A DNA stretch of 21,324 bases, taken from the IMG/VR virus record IMGVR_UViG_3300046777_000688, positions 1 to 21,324 of that record; one strand, 5' to 3'. The DNA is from a virus. Under the pieces are notes generated by a model. It saw only the letters and a list, made by a program, of their open reading frames with translations. It made no database searches and was not told where the DNA came from. Positions 7,240-14,271 of the stretch are shown here, piece after piece. Each line of letters begins with the position of its first letter. Position 1 is the first letter of the stretch. Both the position numbers and the translations under genes were made by a program.

Positions 7240-7559
7240 TACTCTTTGTCTTCCGTCTTGCTTGTCTCATTGTGCAAGCGTATCCACTTGTACAACAAAA
7301 ATCCAATCTGAAGGATCAGGTAGACAAGCGTTGCCCACATGATGACTTCATTGATCTGCACCCCTGCCGCAGATGCCCCAACAACCGTCACCGGAGGCGC
7401 GGCCTTCATGGCAGTCTCTGCAATGTCTACTTTGTGCTGCAAGCTAACGGACGCCTGATTACTGGCCTGGACGGCTTCTTTTGCCGCCACCACTTGCGGC
7501 ATAGCCAGTATTGCACTGACAACCGCCACAAACTTCTTCATCCAGCTATTGTCTTCCAT
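7239..7559 (-). CDS. Putative holin
   Basis: I choose the ATG at 7559 (product MEDNSWMKKFVAVV..., 106 aa). The frame also holds GTG and TTG codons a few positions upstream, but they have no better ribosome site. The protein has an N-terminal hydrophobic segment FVAVVSAILAMPQVVAA (a membrane segment or cleavable signal), a polar Ala/Gln-rich middle, and a C-terminal segment MWATLVYLILQIGFLLYKW followed by a charged tail (IRLHNETSKTEDKE). This small size with one or two membrane segments and a charged C terminus is typical of phage holins, which permeabilise the inner membrane at lysis. The PPVTVVGASAAGVQINEV lead-in to the last segment is a pattern I associate with phage holins. No endolysin lies beside it, so the lysis role is inferred. 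Confidence 0.6.
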   Translation of the reverse strand: MEDNSWMKKFVAVVSAILAMPQVVAAKEAVQASNQASVSLQHKVDIAETAMKAAPPVTVVGASAAGVQINEVIMWATLVYLILQIGFLLYKWIRLHNETSKTEDKE

Positions 7560-7572
7560 TGCGCCCACCAAC

Positions 7573-7833
7573 TTAACAGTTCCAAGCCCGTAGGCTCTTG
7601 TTGATCCGAGAATTTGGGTCTTTTGCCGTCTTCTCGCTGGTCAATTTTTGCTTCATCCCTGTCATCCTAGAGCAAAAAGACTTACGTCTTGCTGCATCTT
7701 TTTCAGTCTTCGGCTTGGGGGCAGGAGGTTTCAGGTTCATGCCCTGTGCTTTGGCAGAAGCACGCCCCTTGGCGTTCAATCCGCCTTCAGGATTCTTGCC
7801 TTCTTTCCGCGTCCAAGCAGGAGTTTTTGCCAT
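7573..7833 (-). CDS. DUF6321-like small basic protein
   Basis: The 86-residue product starts MAKTPAWTRKEGKNPEGGLN, continues AKGRASAKAQGMNLKPP, and later has RRKSFCSRMTGMKQKL and TAKDPNSRINKSLRAWNC. I recognise this run (AWTRKEG-NPEGGLN-KGR / FCARM-GMK / T--DPNSRIN--LR-W-C) as the DUF6321 family, widespread in phages of several morphologies. The function is not known; it is strongly conserved, small and basic. It lies between the LamG-like gene and the holin candidate, in the same operon. No truncation is seen. Confidence 0.82.
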   Translation of the reverse strand: MAKTPAWTRKEGKNPEGGLNAKGRASAKAQGMNLKPPAPKPKTEKDAARRKSFCSRMTGMKQKLTSEKTAKDPNSRINKSLRAWNC

Positions 7834-7851
7834 GACGTTTTACTTTCATGT

Positions 7852-8694
7852 TTAGACAGTGGGCGGAGTGTTTCTAAACGGATGACCGGCAGGCAGGCTG
7901 GCTTCAATCCCCCATTTCCACGCGAGATAGCCTTCAAGGCGCTCACGGTCTGCGGTGGAAAGGGCGGTATTGGTGTAGACGACTTCACCGACAAAGCCGA
8001 GCATCTGGTTGCCGTTTAGCGTTACACCGTCATCGGTGGAAGTGCCACCAATAATAAGCGTGGCGCTGTCGGTGTCCGAACTGTTGCCAGAAGAGGGGAA
8101 AGACCCCGTTCCAGCAGCAGAGCCATTACTGAACTGGTCAATCGCTCCGGCAGAGTATCTTGCAACGCCCACCTGAATTACGTTTGTGCCGTTTGTATAT
8201 GTAGGCGGGGTAGATACTATCGACGCCGCCTCTGCATCTAACCTTCTTGATGCAATGTTTAACGTTCCTGCGGCTTGCAATACTGTTGAAAGCCTAACAC
8301 CTGCACCAGTGCCATTCATGGCTGCAATGGGAATGCGCTGGATTGTGGCGTCTGTGTAGTTCATTACTGCAGCAACAGTGCCGCCAGCCACATTTCGCAA
8401 CACCGCACCGGGGTTGGCATTGAACAGCCAATCAGCACCGTCAAACGTCACGACAGGCTTTCCGTTCAGCCCAGATGCTGTCAGCGTCGGCTGATTTGCA
8501 GCGGTCGCCTGTGAGACGTTGCGAGCATTGCCGCTCTTGTCATTCCACTGTGAGACCGTGCTGCCGTTGAGCGTGATCGTGCTGGCGTCATCGGCATCCA
8601 GCCACAGCGCCAGCGCAGGCCCCAGGGCGGCAGGGGTCCATGCTGCGCCAGTTCGCAACATTCGCGGAAACCCGAAGCCAAACCCAAAAGACAT
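7852..8694 (-). CDS. LamG / concanavalin-like lectin-fold virion protein
   Basis: The product has 280 residues. After a Gly/Phe-rich opening (MSFGFGFGFPRML) it reads WTPAALGPALALWLDADDAS, then VSQWNDKSGNARNVSQA and KPVVTFDGADWLF. These are the first strands of a laminin-G/concanavalin A-like jelly roll. The end has FVGEVVYTNTALSTADRERL, EGYLAWKWGI and LPAGHPFRNTPPTV, a C-terminal signature very common in phage lectin-like proteins. It likely binds a carbohydrate and may decorate the capsid or tail to aid adsorption. The ATG overlaps the stop of the previous gene by one base. The fold assignment is strong; the virion location is inferred. Confidence 0.82.
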   Translation of the reverse strand: MSFGFGFGFPRMLRTGAAWTPAALGPALALWLDADDASTITLNGSTVSQWNDKSGNARNVSQATAANQPTLTASGLNGKPVVTFDGADWLFNANPGAVLRNVAGGTVAAVMNYTDATIQRIPIAAMNGTGAGVRLSTVLQAAGTLNIASRRLDAEAASIVSTPPTYTNGTNVIQVGVARYSAGAIDQFSNGSAAGTGSFPSSGNSSDTDSATLIIGGTSTDDGVTLNGNQMLGFVGEVVYTNTALSTADRERLEGYLAWKWGIEASLPAGHPFRNTPPTV

Positions 8695-8960
8695 CAGAAG
8701 ATTCTCAACAGGTTTGTATTAGGAGTGGGGACTGTAGTACCCGTACTCCACACACGAATTACCTGAACCGGAATAACCTGCCCTGCTTGAAGACCGACAA
8801 AAGTTACATCGGTTCCTTGTGCAGTTGTTACCTTGACGTTTCCAGCGGCTCCGACATAAATAACGCTCGGAGTTGCAAGGTTATCCGTATCACTTACGGT
8901 AATAGCTTCCGCGTCCCCTGGGTACATCGGGAACGTGGGGCTGTAGTTGGTCTTAACCAT
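8694..8960 (-). CDS. Spike-base-like small virion protein
   Basis: The 88-residue product starts MVKTNYSPTFPMYPGDAEAI and continues with VSDTDNLATPSVIYVGAAGN, VKVTTAQGTDVTFVGLQAG and IPVQVIRVWSTGTTV. This layout (acidic opening, 'D-L--PSVIYVG-AG-V-VTTA-G--VTF-G---G---PV-V-RV-STGTT') corresponds to the small beta protein family found in phages and gene transfer agents and called spike base protein (RCAP_rcc01079-like). Those proteins sit on the capsid as the base of head spikes. A TAGGAG ribosome site precedes the start. The next gene encodes a lectin-fold protein, which could be the spike attached to it. The family assignment is from memory. Confidence 0.68.
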   Translation of the reverse strand: MVKTNYSPTFPMYPGDAEAITVSDTDNLATPSVIYVGAAGNVKVTTAQGTDVTFVGLQAGQVIPVQVIRVWSTGTTVPTPNTNLLRIF

Positions 8961-8972
8961 TCAGCACTCCTA

Positions 8973-8988
8973 GAGGGCCGAAGCCCCC
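8973..8988 (-). other. Short GC-rich hairpin with UUCG loop between two virion genes
   Basis: On the minus-strand transcript GGGGGC-UUCG-GCCCUC can form a six-pair stem (one G-U) capped by a UUCG tetraloop. It lies in the 32-base gap between the stop at 8993 and the start at 8960, just before the ribosome site. No U-tract follows, so it is not a normal intrinsic terminator. It could slow transcription or protect the 5' mRNA end. Confidence 0.5.
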
Positions 8989-8992
8989 ATCA

Positions 8993-9487
8993 TCAGTTCA
9001 AGAACGTGGTCGGAGCCTGCAAACCGTCGTCAGCACGTTGGATGTACTCAACCGTCACCACAGCAGCGCCAGCGGTGGGGTTGCCACCAGCAGCAGTGAA
9101 CGTACCAGTCACCACCACATCAGCCGTGCCAATGTTGTTGGTAGCCGAGGAAACCAGCGCCGCGTCCAGCGTAGCCCGAGCGGTCTGAGCCGTGGTCAAG
9201 CCGATGTCAATCGTGGTCTGGAAAGCGTTAGCCGAGCCAGCGCGACCGAACGTGGTGTTCACAGCAGACACCGAACCACCAGAAATGGTAGTCGTCTTCT
9301 CAACCGTAAAGCGAAGAATCTTGGAACCAGCAGGCAACGTGAACAAATTTTGCGCTGCGGGCGTTCCAAGCATTACAGAGAACGGCACGTTAGCCGATTG
9401 CGTCAGGACGGGCAGGCCGGTGTTCGTAGCAGCGCCGTAACGCTGAGTACCAAAACGAACCGGCCCGGACAGAGTAGACCAACTCAT
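8993..9487 (-). CDS. Beta-rich head or tail structural protein
   Basis: The 164-residue product starts MSWSTLSGPVRFGTQRYGAA and is dominated by Ser/Thr/Val/Ala beta strands (SKILRFTVEKTTTISGG; TADVVVTGTFTAAGG; GAAVVTVEYIQ). There is no signal peptide, coiled coil or enzyme motif. A good ribosome site (TGAGGAAAT) precedes the ATG. In relatives without the homing endonuclease this gene would directly follow the major capsid gene, a place often held by a head decoration or head-fibre protein. I infer a decoration or minor structural role but do not recognise the family securely. Confidence 0.58.
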   Translation of the reverse strand: MSWSTLSGPVRFGTQRYGAATNTGLPVLTQSANVPFSVMLGTPAAQNLFTLPAGSKILRFTVEKTTTISGGSVSAVNTTFGRAGSANAFQTTIDIGLTTAQTARATLDAALVSSATNNIGTADVVVTGTFTAAGGNPTAGAAVVTVEYIQRADDGLQAPTTFLN

Positions 9488-9598
9488 GATATTTCCTCAA
9501 ATCTGCGCCCGTCGTCTCTGAGGAGAAGTCTGCCGAGTCAGTCGGCGGGCTGTGGTGAAGCTCGGTTTGCAAGAGGGTAGCACAGGGGATTGGGGGAG
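9488..9598. other. Intergenic leader after the homing endonuclease gene
   Basis: This 111-bp gap separates the endonuclease stop from the next virion gene. It holds the downstream gene's ribosome site and a short inverted repeat GCCGA-GTCAG-TCGGC at 9532-9546, with no T-tract. No convincing promoter or terminator is seen. It may be the seam left by insertion of the endonuclease cassette. Confidence 0.4.
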
Positions 9599-10420
9599 TC
9601 AAGCGTAAACAAACACAAGACCAGCAAATTTTCCCCTGGTAATCGGCGCGCCAGACAGCAAAGCCCGCCGCAGCGTCGGCATAGTCATTTGATAGTGCGC
9701 AAGCACAGCAGTCAGACTGTCAAACATTTGACTCGATGTCTGCTCTACCACGCGCTTGCGCATCTTCTGCTTGGATTCTTCGGTGTGCTTCTTACCAAGG
9801 AAGTTTTGGTTCCCTTGCAAACTTTTGCTTAGCGCCTCGCGGTGCGCCTCTGTGCGCGGTGCTTTAGGTTTGCCGCGCTGAGCCTCGCTAATTTTTGCTC
9901 TAGTTTCTTTGCTACGTTCCTTGCCTTCCCAGTACGCAACAGGGTTAGCTTTTTTGCTGGCACTGATCTTGGCCTTAGTTTCATCTGTGTGTGTTTTGCC
10001 TACACGCGGATGGTTGTAGTAATCCTTAGCATAAAAATCTTTAAGCGCAACGGAAATTTGCTCTTTTTGCTCAGCAGCCATTTGCCTTCCAAAGTTGAAG
10101 TGTTCTGGCCCGTAAACACCACGCCAAGGGGCTACCGCAGCGGCTCCAGAGTTGTAACAATGCGGTTTGCCAAAATTTTCTTTTAACCAACGATCTTCTA
10201 CTTCATGTAACGCTTTTTCATCAGGCACTTCTTCTACAACACGAAAGTCAAATTTTTCTTCTCCGTATTTGTTCCAAGCGGCTTGTAAATGTTTGCAGTG
10301 ATGTCGATTACCACGAAGTTGTTTACGGTGCTCTCTAAACCGAACTTTTTTGTTGGTGGTGCTTCCAACGTAAAACTTGTCGTTAACTAGATTAATGATC
10401 TTGTAAATTACCTGGGTCAT
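9599..10420 (-). CDS. Free-standing GIY-YIG homing endonuclease with NUMOD3 repeats
   Basis: The 273-residue protein opens with a GIY-YIG nuclease domain: VIYKI (Y6) and KFYVGST (Y17), R27 in VRFREHR, and E75 in LHEVEDRWL. These are the positions of the catalytic tyrosines, arginine and glutamate in the I-TevI type. The middle has at least four NUMOD3-type DNA-binding modules (GKTHTDETKAKIS, GKERSKETRAKIS, GKPKAPRTEAHREALS, GKKHTEESKQKM). The end (FDSLTAVLAHYQMTMPTLRRAL) looks like a small helix-turn-helix reader. It likely cuts a related phage's genome at the site lacking this gene, causing its own spread. It lies between the capsid gene and the next structural gene, preceded by a strong AAGGAG site and its own promoter. 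By eye it is more A+T-rich than its neighbours, which supports independent acquisition. Confidence 0.93.
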   Translation of the reverse strand: MTQVIYKIINLVNDKFYVGSTTNKKVRFREHRKQLRGNRHHCKHLQAAWNKYGEEKFDFRVVEEVPDEKALHEVEDRWLKENFGKPHCYNSGAAAVAPWRGVYGPEHFNFGRQMAAEQKEQISVALKDFYAKDYYNHPRVGKTHTDETKAKISASKKANPVAYWEGKERSKETRAKISEAQRGKPKAPRTEAHREALSKSLQGNQNFLGKKHTEESKQKMRKRVVEQTSSQMFDSLTAVLAHYQMTMPTLRRALLSGAPITRGKFAGLVFVYA

Positions 10421-10452
10421 GGCTTACTCCTTGTGTTACAAAGCCTGACCGT

Positions 10453-10481
10453 AATGTACCATTGGTACTTCGCGCTGTCAA
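10453..10481 (-). promoter_or_regulatory. Sigma-70-type promoter for the homing endonuclease
   Basis: On the minus strand a perfect -35 TTGACA (10481-10476) is followed after exactly 17 bp by TACATT (10458-10453), a 4/6 match to the -10 box. A TG dinucleotide one base upstream makes it an extended -10. The predicted start would be about 25-30 bases before the endonuclease ATG at 10420. It lies just after the capsid gene terminator, so it can restart transcription for the endonuclease and the genes beyond it. Confidence 0.72.
10456..10468. promoter_or_regulatory. Perfect 13-bp dyad overlapping the -10 box (operator candidate)
   Basis: GTACCA-T-TGGTAC is a perfect inverted repeat with six-base arms. 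It covers part of the -10 element and the neighbouring spacer of the promoter at 10453-10481. Such placement is what a repressor or autoregulatory site would have, possibly bound by the endonuclease itself, as I-TevI does on its own promoter. No binding data exist here; it is inferred from position. Confidence 0.45.
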
Positions 10482-10485
10482 CAGG

Positions 10486-10514
10486 AAAAGAAAAAGGGCC
10501 CCGAAAGGCCCTTT
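10486..10514 (-). terminator. Intrinsic terminator after the major capsid gene
   Basis: On the minus strand AAAGGGCC-TTTCGG-GGCCCTTT forms a perfect eight-pair stem with a six-base loop, followed by TTCTTTT. It lies about 40 bases after the capsid stop at 10554. Only the minus direction has a T-tract. It would cap the highly expressed capsid transcript. Confidence 0.85.
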
Positions 10515-10553
10515 GGTTTGCGCTAAGTCCTTGATTTACAAGGCTTTTGCTGA

Positions 10554-11462
10554 TTAGGCTCCAGGGGAACCGAACATCCCAAGCGGGTCCGACACCCCGA
10601 AAGAAAATCTTTCGCGCGCCTTGTACCTTGAGTTCCCCGTCTCGAAGTCGGCATCCATCGAGGTTGCCAGCGGCACACGAACAAAGTGCTTCAGACCGTT
10701 GGGCACATCCGTCTTCAAGAACCAAGCGTTGGTGTCGGTCAAGAAGTGGTTGACGGTGTAGCCTTCCGGGATGGAGCCGTTGTTCTTCAGCGCGTTGATG
10801 TCGTTGTCGGCGGTGCCGACACGCAGCGACGTTTCCAGAAGTCGGGTTGCGACGAACTGGAGTTGCGGAGGAACGATCAGCTTGCGGGGCTTGGCAGCGA
10901 TCAGCAGACCACGTTCGTCGGTCCAACCAGCGATCTGGATCACAGCCGCTTCGAGGGACGTTTCGTTCAGGTCAGCCGCCGTCGCAGGACGGTTGCTGTT
11001 GAAGCCACCAGACACCAGCGGGTGAGCGGTCGAGAACAGGGCTTGGCCGTCACCATAGGTGAAGGACGCGTTGAAGCCGTTGTTCAGGATGGACGCCGCT
11101 TTGACCTGCTTGGTGTACGACATAGCCCGTGCGAGGGACTTGGTGTACCGAGCAGACAGACTGTCGTACAGGTTGTCTTCCATCGCCTCTTCGGTGATGG
11201 AGAAACCCATAGCGATGGTCTCGTGGTTGAAACGAGCGGTCCAGGCTTCCTGCGCATTGTCATACGCGATGGCTGCACCTTCGTTCTTCACCGGGGCGGC
11301 AGAGAAACCAGCGAGCTTGGTCTCTTCTTCAAACGAGCGCTCGGAGGTCTCCGTTTCGTAGATCTCCTTGTGCTCTTCGCCGTAGGTCTTGTACTCCATG
11401 CCAAACAGAGCGTTCAAGCCGGGCAGGAGTTCCTTCAGTAGTTGGGCACGTGAAATTGCCAT
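10554..11462 (-). CDS. Major capsid protein (HK97 fold, Mu gpT-like)
   Basis: The 302-residue product starts MAISRAQLLKELLPGLNALF and has YKTYGEEHKEIYETETSERS, IAMGFSITEEAMEDNLYD, FTYGDGQALFSTAHPLVSGG and a C-terminal RYKARERFSFGVSDP. The FSTAHPL-SGG loop followed by an N-RPA--ADL segment is characteristic of Mu gpT-type major head subunits with the HK97 fold. It has no N-terminal delta domain, consistent with a separate scaffold gene upstream. It is preceded by the head-associated gene with an AAAGGAG ribosome site and followed by a strong terminator, as expected for the most abundant virion protein. Confidence 0.88.
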   Translation of the reverse strand: MAISRAQLLKELLPGLNALFGMEYKTYGEEHKEIYETETSERSFEEETKLAGFSAAPVKNEGAAIAYDNAQEAWTARFNHETIAMGFSITEEAMEDNLYDSLSARYTKSLARAMSYTKQVKAASILNNGFNASFTYGDGQALFSTAHPLVSGGFNSNRPATAADLNETSLEAAVIQIAGWTDERGLLIAAKPRKLIVPPQLQFVATRLLETSLRVGTADNDINALKNNGSIPEGYTVNHFLTDTNAWFLKTDVPNGLKHFVRVPLATSMDADFETGNSRYKARERFSFGVSDPLGMFGSPGA

Positions 11463-11473
11463 GATTCACTCCT

Positions 11474-12301
11474 TTAGGCGATGTTGTAACGATGAACGTT
11501 GAAGTTGATCTTTGCCAGGACTTCCGGGCTCTGAACCAACGCCAAGTTGGGGCCAGCGATGGTCACGGTCGAAGCCGTCACCGTCAGGGCCGTGTTGCCC
11601 GTGGTCGTCACGGTCGCTGCGGCGGTCAGGGTCGAGCCCGTAAACTGCAACTGCCCCGTGGCGGGAACCAACTGGAACACATCCGTGCCGATGGGCAGGA
11701 CTTGACCAACAGTCAAACCAGAGACGGTCAACGTAGTAGTACCCGTGCCCGAAACGTAGGTTGATTGACTGGCAATCTGCGTGTCCGGCACCAGACTCAG
11801 GATACGGAATCCTGCGTTGGCCGTCGTTGCAGTAGCGCCCACAACACCCGCCAGACTGTTGCCGGTGGCAGCAGAACCGACGTTCGTCGTACCAGCAGCG
11901 TTCAAACCCACAACCAGTTGCGACATGGAGCCAATGGTTTGAACACCAGCAGCAGTCACAACCGCCATGCGGAACACCGTATCCGGGTCATCGCACACAA
12001 TGGCGCGAGTGTCACCGGCCAGCGTGTTGGCTGGGTAGAACTGAGAGAAACGCTTTTGCTTGGTTACCGGATCGGTAAACGAGCAACCCAAGAACACACC
12101 GACCGTGGTATTGGTGGTGTTAATCGGCGCAGTCGCAATCACGGTAAAACCAGCGGTGATAGTCACCGGGTCGCCGCAAAAAATCGACGTGCCGTAGTTG
12201 TAGGCAATCGGGTACTCACGGGTAGAACCCGAGAACACCTGACCGCCCAATAGATTTACGGGCTTGTACCCGTAAGGGGCATCAACAAAAGGGTATGCCA
12301 T
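11474..12301 (-). CDS. Head-associated structural protein (decoration or capsid-stabilising candidate)
   Basis: The 275-residue product begins MAYPFVDAPYGYKPVNLLGG and reads Y-P-I-A-Y-NYGTSIFCGDPV soon after. The 'N-PFGF-PV---G' opening is shared by proteins that lie just before the capsid gene in many uncultured marine and freshwater phages. The second half is almost all Thr/Ala/Val/Gly beta strands, including a GTGTTTLTVSGLTVGQVLP segment, and it ends with LAKINFNVHRYNIA. Composition and position suggest a capsid surface or lining protein. No protease, nuclease or membrane signature is seen. The exact role is inferred. Confidence 0.65.
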   Translation of the reverse strand: MAYPFVDAPYGYKPVNLLGGQVFSGSTREYPIAYNYGTSIFCGDPVTITAGFTVIATAPINTTNTTVGVFLGCSFTDPVTKQKRFSQFYPANTLAGDTRAIVCDDPDTVFRMAVVTAAGVQTIGSMSQLVVGLNAAGTTNVGSAATGNSLAGVVGATATTANAGFRILSLVPDTQIASQSTYVSGTGTTTLTVSGLTVGQVLPIGTDVFQLVPATGQLQFTGSTLTAAATVTTTGNTALTVTASTVTIAGPNLALVQSPEVLAKINFNVHRYNIA

Positions 12302-12316
12302 TTCTGACTCCTTGAA

Positions 12317-12763
12317 TTAAGTTCCGCGTCCAAACGACACCTCAGACTTGCGCTCTCGGAAAAGAGGCATCCGGGGGTCGCTCTCGCGCATGTAGTTGTT
12401 GTCCACTGACGCCATCTGCCCATCAGCTTGACGCTGATAAAAGGCGTTCCGTTGTTCAGTGAACTCCTTCGGTGTTTTGCAAAGCATCAGGCCACCGATC
12501 TGAATGCTGTCCGGGAAGCGGCCCGCGCCGGTCTCCGCAACATACGTCTCAGGATGGTCACTAGCCTTGACGGGCTCCCAGCCCTCTTGAAGTTTCATGG
12601 AAACATTGCGCGGATCAGCGTTACCAAGGGTACTCACACGAATCCAGCGCATGGCGTACCCAGGCTCCTCATTCACATGAGGAAGCACATCAGGAACCAT
12701 CCACTGCTTCGGCCGTTCGGCCTTTGCTCGGGTGTCCAATTCACGGGGATTGCGTTCAGCCAT
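12317..12763 (-). CDS. Conserved phage head-cluster protein, unknown function
   Basis: This 148-residue product is hydrophilic. Its core is YAMRWIRVSTLGNADPRNVS (residues 36-55) followed by MKLQEGWEPVKASDHP; I recall this 'RWIR---LG--D-RNVS---REGWEPV' pattern in phage proteins coded between scaffold and capsid genes. The end is charged and probably helical or disordered (RQADGQMASVDNNYMRESDP). The start overlaps the scaffold stop by eight bases. It could be an assembly cofactor or a minor capsid component; I cannot tell which. Confidence 0.62.
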   Translation of the reverse strand: MAERNPRELDTRAKAERPKQWMVPDVLPHVNEEPGYAMRWIRVSTLGNADPRNVSMKLQEGWEPVKASDHPETYVAETGAGRFPDSIQIGGLMLCKTPKEFTEQRNAFYQRQADGQMASVDNNYMRESDPRMPLFRERKSEVSFGRGT

Positions 12764-13679
12764 TTTGTTTCCTCATTTCTTCAGCAACCGCACGGGCGTA
12801 CTGCTCATTCGTCAGTCCGAGCCGCTTGGCGATTTGAACTTGTGATTGCGTCAACACGATCTTTCTGGGCGCTGTGCTTCGCGTGGCAGGAGCTACAACG
12901 GACTTTTTGACCGTCTTCTCAGAGGGGAACGCATCTGGGAAGATCTGGCGCACCTCTTGATTGATGCGTTGGTAATACTCGTCACTGTTGGTATCTACAC
13001 CACTTTCCACAAGTTCATTGTGAACTTCCATCGCCACTGCCGTCATCTTCCGGTTAGTCAAAAACCACGGATTGGCTTCTTGCCACGCACGGGCCTTCTG
13101 ATCAACCTTGGGCACAACAGGGCTTGGAGCGGGTTGTACCACAGTTTCTTCAGGCTTGGCAACAGGTTTGAAGTTATTGACACGCTCTGCCTTGATTTTG
13201 GCAGCAGTCAATTCTTCCTGAGCCGCTACAAGCGCATCTGAATCGCCCGCCTCATATGCCTGCTTGTATTTGACCTTGGCCTGTTCTACCTCGTTGGCAA
13301 CAACCTTCTTGGCTTGTTCCAGCAAAGCCTGTTGCCCCTGGCCCAAACTACCCTGTAGGCGTTTGTTCTCTTCCACAAGAGATTGAGCCAGACGTACCGC
13401 TTCTTCCCGCTCACGCAACGCGGACTCCTTTGCCCTACGTTCTTCGTGATACCCCTTGGAAAAGTGCTGGATGCGCTTCTTGACCCCTTCGGAATACTGA
13501 GACAGTTCGTCTTCAGTTACCTCCGCAGGAGCCTCCTTCATCGGGGCTCGGTTGCGGTCTTGCTCGGGCGTATCGTCAACGACCTCGATCTCGGTTTCGC
13601 CTTCGACTTCAATCTGAAGTTCTTCAGGCGCGTCCTTCTTCTCAGTCTTGATCTCGTCCGGGAATTGGAATTCGGTCAT
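12756..13679 (-). CDS. Capsid scaffold protein
   Basis: The 307-residue product has a very acidic N terminus (EVEGETEIEVVDDTPEQD), then ELSQYSEGVKKRIQHF and a long charged coiled coil (about residues 60-165, with KGYHEERRAKESALREREEA). A Pro-rich linker (about 171-195) follows, then AWQEANPWFLTNRKMTAVAM and a short basic helical end (VQIAKRLGLTNEQYARA). An acidic N terminus, central coiled coil and C-terminal basic helical hook that binds capsid subunits are the standard layout of phage scaffold proteins. Its place between the portal and capsid genes fits. No protease motif is present, so it is probably released or cleaved by other means. Confidence 0.82.
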   Translation of the reverse strand: MTEFQFPDEIKTEKKDAPEELQIEVEGETEIEVVDDTPEQDRNRAPMKEAPAEVTEDELSQYSEGVKKRIQHFSKGYHEERRAKESALREREEAVRLAQSLVEENKRLQGSLGQGQQALLEQAKKVVANEVEQAKVKYKQAYEAGDSDALVAAQEELTAAKIKAERVNNFKPVAKPEETVVQPAPSPVVPKVDQKARAWQEANPWFLTNRKMTAVAMEVHNELVESGVDTNSDEYYQRINQEVRQIFPDAFPSEKTVKKSVVAPATRSTAPRKIVLTQSQVQIAKRLGLTNEQYARAVAEEMRKQNG

Positions 13680-13680
13680 G

Positions 13681-14085
13681 TTAGCGCCCTCCCTTTTGGA
13701 TGCCTCTTGGATCCATTACAACTGCTTCTACTGAGTCGTCGTTCAGCAGTCTCCATTCAGTACCGTGGATCTTCAGCCGCGTGCCCGTGTTCGGGCGAAC
13801 CAGCACAAAGTCACCCACCTTGCAAGACGGACCACTAGGAAACCGCAGAGGGTCTTTGTAGCAATCTGGCCCCATCTTGGCGACATACAGCACAGGACTC
13901 AAAACCTCTTCAAAATGCATGGTCTGCCCTGCTTTAAGCAGCCCGCTTTCGTACTCTTGTTCCGCTTTGGGCAGCACGCAGAGCAAGTGGTAGGTCACAG
14001 GATCAGGCACTTGTCGTGCCTTTTCCTCGTCGGTTTGCGGCAACACGGTGGTGTTTTGGCCGTCGCTCAGGAGTAGTTCACTCAT
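13681..14085 (-). CDS. GroES-like co-chaperonin
   Basis: I place the start at the ATG at 14085, which overlaps the stop of the upstream gene by eight bases; the longer frame would need a TTG inside that gene. The 134-residue product has PVTYHLLCVLPKAEQEYESG (residues 29-48), then a loop SPVLYVAKMGPDCYKDPLRF, CKVGDFVLVRPNTGTRLKIH and EWRLLNDDSVEAVVMDPRGI. The order LCVLP...V..VG......C.VGD.V...P..GT....G.E..LL.DD.V.AV is that of Cpn10/GroES-like proteins, including phage versions. It would cap the host GroEL to help fold the capsid protein, like T4 gp31. The position between portal and scaffold supports a head-assembly role. The mobile loop that binds GroEL is not clear. Confidence 0.78.
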   Translation of the reverse strand: MSELLLSDGQNTTVLPQTDEEKARQVPDPVTYHLLCVLPKAEQEYESGLLKAGQTMHFEEVLSPVLYVAKMGPDCYKDPLRFPSGPSCKVGDFVLVRPNTGTRLKIHGTEWRLLNDDSVEAVVMDPRGIQKGGR

Positions 14086-14269
14086 CGTCGTTTTCCATCT
14101 TTCGCACAAGGTCGGTTATGAAAGCATGAGCGCGTGAAAGACCCTGGATTTCACCCGTCATGTATTTGTACTCGGCAAAGTCTTTTGCCGCACCCGAGAT
14201 AAGCGCCTGCGCGATGGACTCGCGGCGCTCTTCCAGTTCTTTGATAACTACGTCAAACGCAGTAGTCAT
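14078..14269 (-). CDS. Small helical protein following the portal gene
   Basis: This is a 63-residue, mostly helical product: FDVVIKELEERRESIAQALI, then KDFAEYKYMTGEIQGLSRAH and an acidic end LVRKMENDDE. It starts two bases after the portal stop and runs into the co-chaperonin start with an eight-base overlap, so it is clearly part of the operon. Small helical proteins at this place occur in many phages of this type but have no known role. It could form a dimeric coiled coil or help portal or scaffold assembly. Confidence 0.65.
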   Translation of the reverse strand: MTTAFDVVIKELEERRESIAQALISGAAKDFAEYKYMTGEIQGLSRAHAFITDLVRKMENDDE

Positions 14270-14271
14270 GT

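Noticed and set aside
9532-9546. Short inverted repeat after the endonuclease as terminator
   Set aside because: It has only five-base arms and no T-tract on the minus strand.
10686-11441. 251-codon plus-strand open frame opposite the capsid gene
   Set aside because: The minus-strand capsid gene is certain; the plus frame has shadow composition and no recognisable motif.
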